Of a DNA stretch of 64,000 bases, positions 51,730-59,837 are shown piece after piece (position 1 is the stretch's first letter; each line of letters starts with the position of its first letter). The position numbers were made by a program, and so were the translations under genes. The notes under the pieces were generated by a model. That model saw only the letters and a list, made by a program, of their open reading frames with translations. It was not told the origin of the DNA and did not search any database. The stretch is from Syntrophomonas sp. (GTDB taxonomy: Bacteria > Bacillota > Syntrophomonadia > Syntrophomonadales > Syntrophomonadaceae): assembly GCA_016841425.1 (NCBI GenBank), contig JAENZE010000011.1, forward strand, positions 73,225 through 137,224, in the 5' to 3' direction.

Positions 51730-53799
51730 ATGACCAAAAAAGCCGCTAGACATAAAGCCATGGTGGATACAGAATTGTTCATAAACCGGGAAGTCAGCTC
51801 CCTGGAATTCAATAAACGGGTTCTGGAAGAGGCTTACGACTTGTCAAATCCCTTGTTGGAAAGAGTTCGTTTCGTATCCATCGTTAGTTCAAATCTCGAC
51901 GAATTTACCAGCGTTCGTGTAGCAGGGGTATGGGATCAGGTGTTGGCTGGTCTGGAAAAAACCGATGAATCCGGATTAACCCCCCGACAGCTGATGATTC
52001 AGCTTTGCGGACTTATGCATGAACTAATGGGCGATATGTATAAATGTTTTAATCGGTCTTTAAGACCAGCTCTTAAAAGGGAAAACCTGGTCCTGTCTAA
52101 ATATAAGAAGATTACCCAGAAGCAGCAGGATTTCATCGAAAATCTTTTTATGAAAACTATCTACCCGGTATTAACCCCAATGGTAGTAGACAAGAGCAGA
52201 CCTTTTCCTCTTCTAGCTAACCGGAGTTTAAATATCGGTCTGCTCCTGGAAGATGAGCAGCAGGGATCTGAGCCGGTGTTTGCTACTATTCAAGTACCAG
52301 GTGTTCTGGACCGACTGATAGAACTACCGGCAGAAGACAATAAAAGAATATTTGTTCTCCTGGAAGACATTATTAAAGGACATATGGGGCAGCTGTTTAC
52401 CGGGCACAAGGTAGTGGCCATGGGCTGCTATCGCATAATTCGCAATGCTGGATTGGGAGTAGATGAGGAAGGCGCGGAAGATCTGCTGGAAGCCATTCAG
52501 CAGTCCCTCAAAATGCGCAAATGGGGAGAAGTAATTCGCCTGGAATTGGAGCAGGGGATGGAGGAACGTTTAGTAAAATTCCTGGTGGAAGAGCTGGAAG
52601 TGCCTGAAAGTGGAGTATACCAGATTAAAGGTCCTATTGATCTTACCTTTTTAAATCGTTTAAGTAATCTGGTCGGGTATGAACACCTGCGCTATCCCCA
52701 CCTGAGACCTCATCTGCCAGAAGCATTTGATTTAGAAGAAGATTATTTTAAGGTTATTTATGATAACGACCTCTTGGTGCATCACCCCTACGAATCTTTC
52801 GACCCGGTAGTTAACCTGGTCAGCCAGGCTGCCAACGATCCAGATACTCTGGCCATCAAACAGATATTATACCGGGTAAGCGGTAATTCTCCTATAGTTG
52901 CCGCCCTGGCCCAGGCTGCTGAGAATGGCAAGCAGGTGACCGTGCTGGTGGAAATAAAAGCTCGATTTGACGAGCAACAAAACATAAACTGGGCTAAACA
53001 ACTCGAGAAAGCTGGCTGTCATGTTATCTATGGGCTGATGGGATTGAAAACTCACGCTAAAATCTTGCTCATAGTACGTAGAGAAGAAACCGGTATCAAG
53101 CGTTATCTTCATTTAAGCACTGGTAATTATAATGATGTAACAGCGAGAGTGTATGAGGATGTAGGGTTTTTTACCTGTGACCCGTACCTGGGAGCAGATG
53201 CTTCGGCATTATTCAATATGCTGTCAGGTCTTTCCAACCTGGGACCGCTTTATAAAATGCACGTAGCACCCAGCGGTCTTAGGAAGAAGTTTATGGCAGA
53301 CATACAGAAAGAGGCCTACAATGCTCGGGCTGGAAGAAAAGCACGTATAATCGCTAAAATGAATTCGCTTATTGATAAAGAAATTATAGAAAATTTATAT
53401 GAGGCTTCCCAGGCTGGAGTGAAAATAGACTTGATTGTTCGGGGTATATGCTGTTTGAGGCCTGGAATCAAAGGTTTGAGTGAAAATATACAGGTGCGCA
53501 GTATCGTCGGCCGATTTTTGGAACACAGCCGTATCTATTACTTCTATAACGATGGAGGGGAAAGGGTTTACCTATCCAGCGCGGACTGGATGCCCCGCAA
53601 CCTGGACCGCCGAGTAGAGACCATGTTTCCCATTGAAGAAATAAGCCTACGTAATAGGGTTATAGATATCCTGAATGCATATCTAAGGGACACTATGAAA
53701 GTGCGCCTGCTGAAGGCAGATGGATCCTATGTACGGATGGACCGCCGCGGCAAAGCTAAATTCAGTGCTCAAGAATACTTCCTGGGAACCAGCGTGTAA
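51730..53799 (+). CDS. ppk: Polyphosphate kinase 1
   Basis: A 689-residue PPK1 that makes polyphosphate from ATP and the reverse. The N-terminal domain holds LFINREVSSLEFNKRVLEEA and FVSIVSSNLDEFTSVRVAG. The phospholipase-D-like halves carry the histidine motifs: GLKTHAKILLIVRRE (phosphorylated histidine) and FLEHSRIYYFYNDG. The C-terminus has LSSADWMPRNLDRRVE. Full length for the family. AAAGGATGATAG overlaps the end of the upstream Ppx paralogue. Confidence 0.97.
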   Translation: MTKKAARHKAMVDTELFINREVSSLEFNKRVLEEAYDLSNPLLERVRFVSIVSSNLDEFTSVRVAGVWDQVLAGLEKTDESGLTPRQLMIQLCGLMHELMGDMYKCFNRSLRPALKRENLVLSKYKKITQKQQDFIENLFMKTIYPVLTPMVVDKSRPFPLLANRSLNIGLLLEDEQQGSEPVFATIQVPGVLDRLIELPAEDNKRIFVLLEDIIKGHMGQLFTGHKVVAMGCYRIIRNAGLGVDEEGAEDLLEAIQQSLKMRKWGEVIRLELEQGMEERLVKFLVEELEVPESGVYQIKGPIDLTFLNRLSNLVGYEHLRYPHLRPHLPEAFDLEEDYFKVIYDNDLLVHHPYESFDPVVNLVSQAANDPDTLAIKQILYRVSGNSPIVAALAQAAENGKQVTVLVEIKARFDEQQNINWAKQLEKAGCHVIYGLMGLKTHAKILLIVRREETGIKRYLHLSTGNYNDVTARVYEDVGFFTCDPYLGADASALFNMLSGLSNLGPLYKMHVAPSGLRKKFMADIQKEAYNARAGRKARIIAKMNSLIDKEIIENLYEASQAGVKIDLIVRGICCLRPGIKGLSENIQVRSIVGRFLEHSRIYYFYNDGGERVYLSSADWMPRNLDRRVETMFPIEEISLRNRVIDILNAYLRDTMKVRLLKADGSYVRMDRRGKAKFSAQEYFLGTSV

Positions 53800-53934
53800 T
53801 CAGTAGTTGATAACTGGTAATCATCTTGAACCATAACAAAATATTAGATGATCCAGCCTCACCCAGGTATAGACTGGGTAATTTGAGGAAATCCTGGAAT
53901 AAGACGTTATGGTATACGCTTCCGGGAGAGTAAA

Positions 53935-54891
53935 ATGTACAGTATTTTAAAAACATTCAACCCTGAAATTTTTCAAGGTAGGTACAAATCAAAAAACTAT
54001 TTTGAAGGTTGGTATTTTAAGCTCATAGATGAATCAGAAGATAATATATTTTCTGTTATTCCAGGAATAGCATATGGACAATCTAAAGAAGATAAGCATG
54101 CTTTTATTCAGCTAATAGATTCTACCAACTATAATACTCGTTATTTAAAATATGATATTGCAAAATTTAAATATTCTAAATCTGATTTTAGTATCCGTAT
54201 TGATGATAATACTTTTGATAGAAATGGAATAAATTTAAATCTTAATCACGGTGAATTTAGATTACAGGGAACATTAAAATTTCATGATATTATTCCCTTC
54301 CCCAAGACAATATTCAACCCTGGAATTATGGGGCCATATTCCTTTGTTCCTTTTATGGAATGCTACCATGGTATAATAAATATCCAGCATCGGATTGAAG
54401 GAAATTTAATTATAGGTGATAGTGATATAAACTTTAGCAGAGGGAATGGCTATATAGAGAAGGATTGGGGCAAATCCTTCCCCGAATGGTGGATATGGAT
54501 ACAGTCAAATGATTTTGCAGAAGGAAATATTTCCGTAATGTTTTCAGTTGCCAAAATACCCTGGATCGGAAAGCATTTTACCGGATTTGTTTCCTTTTTA
54601 AGCATAAAAGGGAGACTTTATCGTTTTGCTACATATACTGGTGCAAAAATTAGACATCTTGAATATAAAGACGGAAATATACAAATAAATGTAAGCGATA
54701 AGAAATACTCTATGACCATTTCAGGGAAGTACAAAGAAAGCGGAATTCTTATAGCACCAAAAAACGGACTTATGCATCGTAAAATCGCTGAAAGTATTTC
54801 CTCGAACATAGAAGTTACCTTGGAAGATTGGAGAGGAAACCTTATTTATAATGGATATGGAAAAAATGCTGGTATGGAAATAGTTGAGTAA
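53935..54891 (+). CDS. Tocopherol-cyclase-like protein
   Basis: A 318-residue protein of the tocopherol cyclase family (FQGRYKSKNYFEGWYFKLID at the N-terminus, GNGYIEKDWGKSFPEWWIWI in the middle). Plant enzymes cyclise prenylated quinols, but bacterial members in anaerobes have no known substrate and often occur without quinol prenylation genes. The coding sequence is visibly AT-richer than ppk upstream, which hints at horizontal acquisition. GGGAG lies before the ATG. It is a solitary gene. Confidence 0.85.
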   Translation: MYSILKTFNPEIFQGRYKSKNYFEGWYFKLIDESEDNIFSVIPGIAYGQSKEDKHAFIQLIDSTNYNTRYLKYDIAKFKYSKSDFSIRIDDNTFDRNGINLNLNHGEFRLQGTLKFHDIIPFPKTIFNPGIMGPYSFVPFMECYHGIINIQHRIEGNLIIGDSDINFSRGNGYIEKDWGKSFPEWWIWIQSNDFAEGNISVMFSVAKIPWIGKHFTGFVSFLSIKGRLYRFATYTGAKIRHLEYKDGNIQINVSDKKYSMTISGKYKESGILIAPKNGLMHRKIAESISSNIEVTLEDWRGNLIYNGYGKNAGMEIVE

Positions 54892-55052
54892 TAAGGGATA
54901 CCTACTATGAACCATAAAATATGCGTCGATGCAACGGGGCTTTTTTGTTTCTGGTTAAGCAGCTGTGAATGTAAAAGAAAAAAAGTCAGGATTTATCTTT
55001 AAAGCAATGATGGTGAGTGCTGATGGAGTATAATAGAGCCGGAAATAGCAGG

Positions 55053-55095
55053 AAGTCCAGGTGACAAAAGGACGGTCCTTTTGTCACCTGGACTT
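55053..55095. repeat. Perfect 21-bp-arm palindrome
   Basis: AAGTCCAGGTGACAAAAGGA and on to C is repeated exactly in inverse at 55075-55095 with one base between. The centre (GGACGGTCC) contains the GGACGGT core of the REP family, here with a different outer sequence. Confidence 0.85.
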
Positions 55096-55121
55096 GATAA
55101 GACAACTTGATAAGCGTAAAC

Positions 55122-55145
55122 AACCGGGCTTTCAAAAGCCCGGTT
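55122..55145 (-). terminator. tRNA-Trp terminator
   Basis: AACCGGGCTT (55122-55131) and AAGCCCGGTT (55136-55145) form a 10-bp stem with a TCAA loop 15 bases beyond the tRNA 3' end, followed on the minus strand by GTTTACG; the plus-strand side has TTTTACTT. Confidence 0.75.
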
Positions 55146-55160
55146 TTACTTACTTTATAA

Positions 55161-55236
55161 TGGCAGGGGAGAGAGGCCTCGAACCCCCAGCCCCTGGTTT
55201 TGGAGACCAGTGCTCTGCCAATTGAGCTACTCCCCT
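55161..55236 (-). tRNA. tRNA-Trp (anticodon CCA)
   Basis: A 76-base cloverleaf on the minus strand. The acceptor AGGGGAG/CTCCCCT, discriminator G and an encoded 3' CCA are visible. The D arm is TAGCTCAATTGGCAGAGCA, the anticodon arm CTGGTCTCCAAAACCAG with anticodon CCA, and the T arm GGGGGTTCGAGGCCTC. A promoter and a terminator flank it. Confidence 0.96.
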
Positions 55237-55276
55237 GCATTTAATGATGATTAATAAGGCATCATCAGCAGAATCA

Positions 55277-55305
55277 ATTCTAGCATATATTCTTTACTGC
55301 ATCAA
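55277..55305 (-). promoter_or_regulatory. tRNA-Trp promoter
   Basis: On the minus strand TTGATG (55300-55305), 17 bases, TAGAAT (55277-55282) preceded by TGC as an extended -10; 41 bases before the tRNA. Confidence 0.7.
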
Positions 55306-55578
55306 GAGTGTATTTTTTCCGTTTATGTTTACTTCAAAAGGAATCAAGGACCAGACTTAAAAGCTTAGTCACTATGTTACCTGACTACTGCAAGACCTTT
55401 ATTTACTATTATAATGCGCTGGTCTTATCGGGCTTATTTTTTGGCAGTAAGTATAAAGAAATTGTCTCACTTGCAGGAAGCAGGAAATACGCCTGAAACC
55501 TTAGAGCAAAGATATCAGAGAATTATACTGACACGGACAAATACCTATCTATGATAATACATCAGATAAAAAAAATGC
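55306..55578. other. Non-coding stretch after the tRNA promoter
   Basis: A 62-codon open frame begins with GTG but has no ribosome site and unconvincing composition, and it overlaps the tRNA promoter. I see no other feature. Confidence 0.4.
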
Positions 55579-55914
55579 TCAGCGCTGGAAAATGGGAATA
55601 TCATCATTTATTTCCTTAACTATCTCAACCAGGCCCATAAATAAGCCTCCTTCATACCAGGGTGACTGAATAATGAGTTTTTTTGCTCCGTCTTTTTCGC
55701 TTATGTAACAATTATCGCTCTGCTTTTCCAGCATATTCTTTAATATTTCCCGGGCTTCCGGAGGATGGCAGTCCAGCAGTGATTTTCCTATAAGTTCGTA
55801 TCCTCCGTTTTTAGCGAAAAGCAGGGCTGACTTGACGTTCATGGCGGTGATGATGCCCTTGGTATCACAAACCGTTATGGCGGCTGGGAATTCTTGTATC
55901 CATGCTGCATTCAT
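55579..55914 (-). CDS. Single PAS-domain protein
   Basis: A 111-residue protein made of one PAS domain (WIQEFPAAITVCDTKGIITA, then NVKSALLFAKNGGYELIGKS and LLDCHPPEAREIL) that ends after the PAS fold. It has no kinase, GGDEF or DNA-binding domain, so it may sense a small ligand or pass a signal to a partner. GGGAGG lies 8 bases before ATG 55914; the frame extends upstream for 63 codons without similarity. It is divergent from ddl. Confidence 0.85.
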   Translation of the reverse strand: MNAAWIQEFPAAITVCDTKGIITAMNVKSALLFAKNGGYELIGKSLLDCHPPEAREILKNMLEKQSDNCYISEKDGAKKLIIQSPWYEGGLFMGLVEIVKEINDDIPIFQR

Positions 55915-56130
55915 AAATAAATCCTCCCTTATATTTCTTAGAATAATAATACTGGAGCTTATATAATCATAAATAAAATTCCAACTAAAATCGACCTGCA
56001 TTTTGCACTGGAATGGAATATAATCTAAAATAATCCTAGGCAATGGAATAATAATAGATGCAAAATAATAGTTCTTACATAAACCTGCCTTTGAGGTGGG
56101 CAACTAAATTTTAACAGGGCGGTGAATAGA

Positions 56131-57060
56131 ATGATAAATGTTCTGGTGTTGATGGGTGGGCTGTCCGAAGAAAGGGAAGTATCTCTGAGGAGCGGGGCAG
56201 GAGTATATGATGCATTGAAAAAGGTTGGTTATCAGGCTAGAACCCTGGATTTAAGCAGAGAGAACCTTGGAAAAATAAAAGATATCAGTCCGGATGTAGT
56301 CTTTATTGCTTTACACGGAAAATATGGAGAGGATGGAACGGTGCAGGGATATCTTGATATCCTAGGAATCCCTTATACTGGTTCCGGAGTTGAGACCAGT
56401 GCCATCTGCATGAACAAGGGAACTACGAAAAAGGTTTTTCGCTATGAGGGAATTCCTACTGCTGACTTCGTAATTATTAATAAATATAAATACCGTCGGA
56501 ACCAACCCAATGTGAATGAGATAGTCAGTGAACTGGGACTTCCACTGGTAGTAAAGGCTGCTACCCAGGGCTCCAGTATCGGAGTATATATAGTAAAAAC
56601 GCCAGAGGAATTGGAGTCGGCTATTGAAGAGGCTTTTAAATATGACCAGGAGGTAGTAATCGAAAAGTTTGTTGAGGGTCCTCAGCTGACTGTCTCAATT
56701 ATAGGAAACGAAGATCCGCAGGTTTTACCTATTATAGAGATAACTGCCGCCAATGAATTTTATGATTATGAGGCCAAATACACACCTGGTATGTGTGAAC
56801 ACATCATACCTGCCCGGGTGAGTGAATCGGTATATAACAAAGTTTTAGAGATAAGCAAAAAAGTATATACCAGCTTTAAATGTCGGGGTTATGCCCGGGT
56901 AGATTTTATGATTGATAAAGATGAAAATCCTTATGTTCTGGAAATAAACACTATTCCAGGAATGACAGCTATGAGTCTGGTTCCCGATGCTGCCAGAGCA
57001 GCAGGCATAAGCTATGAAGAATTGGTAGACCGCATAGTATGCCTGGCACTGCAGAAATAG
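56131..57060 (+). CDS. ddl: D-alanine--D-alanine ligase
   Basis: A 309-residue ATP-grasp ligase that makes D-Ala-D-Ala for peptidoglycan. The substrate loop LMGGLSEEREVSLRSG, the ATP-grasp lysine VVKAATQGSSIGVYIV, GYARVDFMIDKDENPYVLE and the metal-binding EINTIPGMTAMSLVP are all present. ATG 56131 is preferred with AGGGCGGTGA just upstream; GTG 56122 is in frame but overlaps that site. The hypothetical gene at 57.1 kb follows. Confidence 0.95.
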   Translation: MINVLVLMGGLSEEREVSLRSGAGVYDALKKVGYQARTLDLSRENLGKIKDISPDVVFIALHGKYGEDGTVQGYLDILGIPYTGSGVETSAICMNKGTTKKVFRYEGIPTADFVIINKYKYRRNQPNVNEIVSELGLPLVVKAATQGSSIGVYIVKTPEELESAIEEAFKYDQEVVIEKFVEGPQLTVSIIGNEDPQVLPIIEITAANEFYDYEAKYTPGMCEHIIPARVSESVYNKVLEISKKVYTSFKCRGYARVDFMIDKDENPYVLEINTIPGMTAMSLVPDAARAAGISYEELVDRIVCLALQK

Positions 57061-57141
57061 AAAGATAAAAAGGTATTCAAGGAGCAGATATAGAAAAAGA
57101 AATAGAAAATTAAAGCGTATTATGCGAACTGGGGTATAAAC

Positions 57142-57462
57142 ATGACGAATTTTCTGCCGGCCGGGATGATAAATGAAACCCTGGAAGATATCTGCCATAA
57201 AATTACTGAACTAAAGGAGAGGCTTGTTCAAGGTGATACCAGCTGCGTCCAGAGGGGCCTTCAGGAACTGGAAGATATGACTTTGGATCTATGGGTATTT
57301 ATCGAGAAATTTACCTGTCAGCCTTTGATATATACCGGTGCTGGGAGTACAGAGGAGATTATTAAGAGACTGGAATGGGCTCTGGCATTTAGCGAGGAAG
57401 TTAACCCTATGGATTTATTAATGCTGCAGCAGGAGATCAAAAAGAAATCATCTTATAAATAA
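57142..57462 (+). CDS. Hypothetical helical protein
   Basis: A 106-residue, all-helical soluble protein (MINETLEDICHKITELKERL, LQELEDMTLDLWVFIEKF, MLQQEIKKKSSYK). I do not recognise it. Its length, charge pattern and position 81 bases after ddl, ending at a terminator, suggest a real co-transcribed gene. GGGG is the only ribosome-site-like sequence before the ATG. Confidence 0.6.
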   Translation: MTNFLPAGMINETLEDICHKITELKERLVQGDTSCVQRGLQELEDMTLDLWVFIEKFTCQPLIYTGAGSTEEIIKRLEWALAFSEEVNPMDLLMLQQEIKKKSSYK

Positions 57463-57476
57463 TAACTATAACCGAC

Positions 57477-57513
57477 AATAGCCTTGAGATATTTTATCTT
57501 GGGGCTATTTTAT
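57477..57513 (+). terminator. Terminator after the hypothetical gene
   Basis: AATAGCC (57477-57483) and GGCTATT (57503-57509) form the base of a longer wobble-containing stem, followed by TTTATG. Confidence 0.65.
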
Positions 57514-57556
57514 GTCAAAATAACACTAATAAGCAAATGTTTAAGGAGGCCAACAA

Positions 57557-59269
57557 TTGTTTAATGTTGAGGATTTGGCCCGAAAACTAGAAAAAATTGA
57601 TGGTTTAGGGTACAAAGCATACAAGGATATCCAGGGATATTATGAAACCAAAGATGGCTTTCTCTATATCGACCATGTTCAAGCTGACCCTTTTGCACCT
57701 CCCAGCAAAATCAGGGTAAGAGTTCCTATGTCAAGAGCAGGGTTCCCAGTATATCTTTATGAAGGGGTGCGTGTAATCGCCCTGGAAGATATTATTGCCC
57801 GCAAAATAAGAAGTAAAATAAAAGAAAATAACTCACATCAATATGGAAGCGGAACAAACGGAAGTATACATATCGATGCCGGGCAACAGCAGATATTAAA
57901 GCGTACTGCAGTCAGGATTAGCGATGATTTCGTTGAGGCTCGCATAACAGTAAGACTTCCAGCCGCCGGGCGGAGGATACAGGGCCGTGCAGCGCGGAAA
58001 TTACTATGCGAGGAGGTAGTACAAATTGCTGAGCAATCCCTGATATATGTTAAGGATGAAGAGAAGCATCTGGCTGAGTGGGTCTATCTTTATGAAGATC
58101 AGAACGTTATCAGGGCCAATTTAGCTAAATATGACCTGGCAGCATTCGTTGCGAATGGTTCAATTTTGCCCAGGGAAAGCGGCAATAGTGACCTGCCCAT
58201 GGCGGAAAAGGATAGCGTATTGTTTAAAAGTCCTCCCAGTTTAGAAGTTGAAATGGATACTATTCATCACGGCAAAATTAAGGGCATGAGTATACCCCGA
58301 GGGGTCAGTCTTATTGTGGGGGGAGGATACCATGGAAAAAGCACTCTCTTACGGGCAATCGAGAGGGGAATATATAACCACATTAATGGAGATGGTCGGG
58401 AATGGGTTATTACTTCCAGTGACGCAGTAAAAATTAGAGCTGAAGATGGACGTAGTGTCGAAAAAGTTGACATAAGATATTTTATTGACAACCTGCCACT
58501 GGGGCAGGATACCCAGGAGTTTTCAACTGCCAATGCCAGCGGCAGTACTTCGCAGGCCGCGAATATTATGGAGGCAGTGGAAACTGGCGCAAATCTGCTG
58601 CTTCTTGATGAGGATACCAGCGCCACCAACTTTATGCTCAGGGACGCCAGGATGCAAAAACTTATTGAAAAAGAAAAAGAGCCTATAACGCCATTTATTG
58701 ATAGGGTGCGCCCCTTGTATGAAAAACATGGTATATCCACCATACTGGTTATAGGTGGGGCAGGTGATTATCTGGATGTTGCTGATCGAGTTATTATGCT
58801 TGATGCTTACCAGGCATATGATATTACAGAAAGAGCTCGAGAAGTGACCCGAGCTATGAAGAGTGATAGAGTACAAGAAGGTCAGAGTCAGATGTTAGGC
58901 TCTCCTCCACGAGTAATAAAAAGGGCTAGTTTCAGCTTTGCCCGGGGAGATAGAGTTAAGGTATCAGCCAAAGAACTATACACTATTATGGCCGGTGGGG
59001 AAATAATCGACATGGGAGGGATAGAACAGCTCTTGGATCCAAGTCAAACCCGGGCGATTGCCGAGTGTCTTCGTTATATGGAAAAATATGTGGATGGTCG
59101 GCGAACTTTGAAGCAGGTGCTGGATTTAATCTGTAGGGATATGGATAAGGATTTGGCTAATGTGACTCGATATCAAACCGGAATGCATCCCGGTGAACTG
59201 GCAATACCGCGAAGGTATGAACTGGCGGCTGCCATCAATCGCCTCCGCACTCTCCAAATCGGTCTTTAG
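57557..59269 (+). CDS. ABC-class P-loop ATPase (predicted ATPase of the ABC class)
   Basis: A 570-residue soluble ATPase without membrane helices. An N-terminal half (about 1-240) with SRAGFPVYLYEGVRVIALED is specific to this family. The ATPase core has Walker A GGGYHGKSTLL near residue 260, the signature region TANASGSTSQAANIMEA and Walker B ANLLLLDEDTSATNFM. Its role is unknown; members are widespread in bacteria. TTG 57557 has AAGGAGG 8 bases upstream. Confidence 0.92.
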   Translation: MFNVEDLARKLEKIDGLGYKAYKDIQGYYETKDGFLYIDHVQADPFAPPSKIRVRVPMSRAGFPVYLYEGVRVIALEDIIARKIRSKIKENNSHQYGSGTNGSIHIDAGQQQILKRTAVRISDDFVEARITVRLPAAGRRIQGRAARKLLCEEVVQIAEQSLIYVKDEEKHLAEWVYLYEDQNVIRANLAKYDLAAFVANGSILPRESGNSDLPMAEKDSVLFKSPPSLEVEMDTIHHGKIKGMSIPRGVSLIVGGGYHGKSTLLRAIERGIYNHINGDGREWVITSSDAVKIRAEDGRSVEKVDIRYFIDNLPLGQDTQEFSTANASGSTSQAANIMEAVETGANLLLLDEDTSATNFMLRDARMQKLIEKEKEPITPFIDRVRPLYEKHGISTILVIGGAGDYLDVADRVIMLDAYQAYDITERAREVTRAMKSDRVQEGQSQMLGSPPRVIKRASFSFARGDRVKVSAKELYTIMAGGEIIDMGGIEQLLDPSQTRAIAECLRYMEKYVDGRRTLKQVLDLICRDMDKDLANVTRYQTGMHPGELAIPRRYELAAAINRLRTLQIGL

Positions 59270-59837
59270 CACAAAAGCTGGTACTTTATCTGATATAATG
59301 AGTCTTAAGACCGCTGTAGAAATATTTTATAGCAACGGTTTAGTTAAAAAATTATGTAAGGTTGTTCTTAAGATACTTAAGGATAGAGGTAGGGGTTCCC
59401 AGAATGAGTACAGGACCAATCCCGCCCCTCATAAAAAATCGTAGTTTTAGCAGGGGATTAGGAAGTGAATGTGTAAGAAAGAGAGGGAGATACTAGCTGA
59501 AGGAGTAGCAGGAAACCATAAATCACCTTTTGACATCACGAGATGTTATGGTACCCTATGGATATATGTATACTTTAGGCATAAGATGCTGTCTTTATTG
59601 ATCACCGCCTGATGGTAATGAGAGATGACCTATGTGTTTAGATGATGAGACCAGCAATCATAGAAGCACTAATAGGATGGCATAGTTGAAGGGTATTTCT
59701 TACGTGGAGTCGATACGAATATTCATAAAAGATATTGTTGTGAAAGCCAGGCGGACATCAACAATTCTTTAGACTACAAGGTTAACCAACAAGCTTTTAC
59801 TCGCTAGGGATACTAAACAAATGGAGGAGATTATTGA
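59270..59837. other. 570-base intergenic stretch
   Basis: Between the ABC-class ATPase and UPF0182 genes. I see a TTGACA near 59539 without a matching -10 at 17 bases and a CTTAAG...CTTAAG repeat near 59370. A small frame at 59193-59444 is an overlap shadow of the ATPase gene end. No RNA family was recognised. Confidence 0.4.

Noticed and set aside
55308-55496. 62-codon plus-strand frame
   Set aside because: GTG start without ribosome site, overlapping the tRNA-Trp promoter.
59193-59444. 83-codon plus-strand frame
   Set aside because: It overlaps the end of the ABC-class ATPase gene in another frame and lacks a ribosome site.
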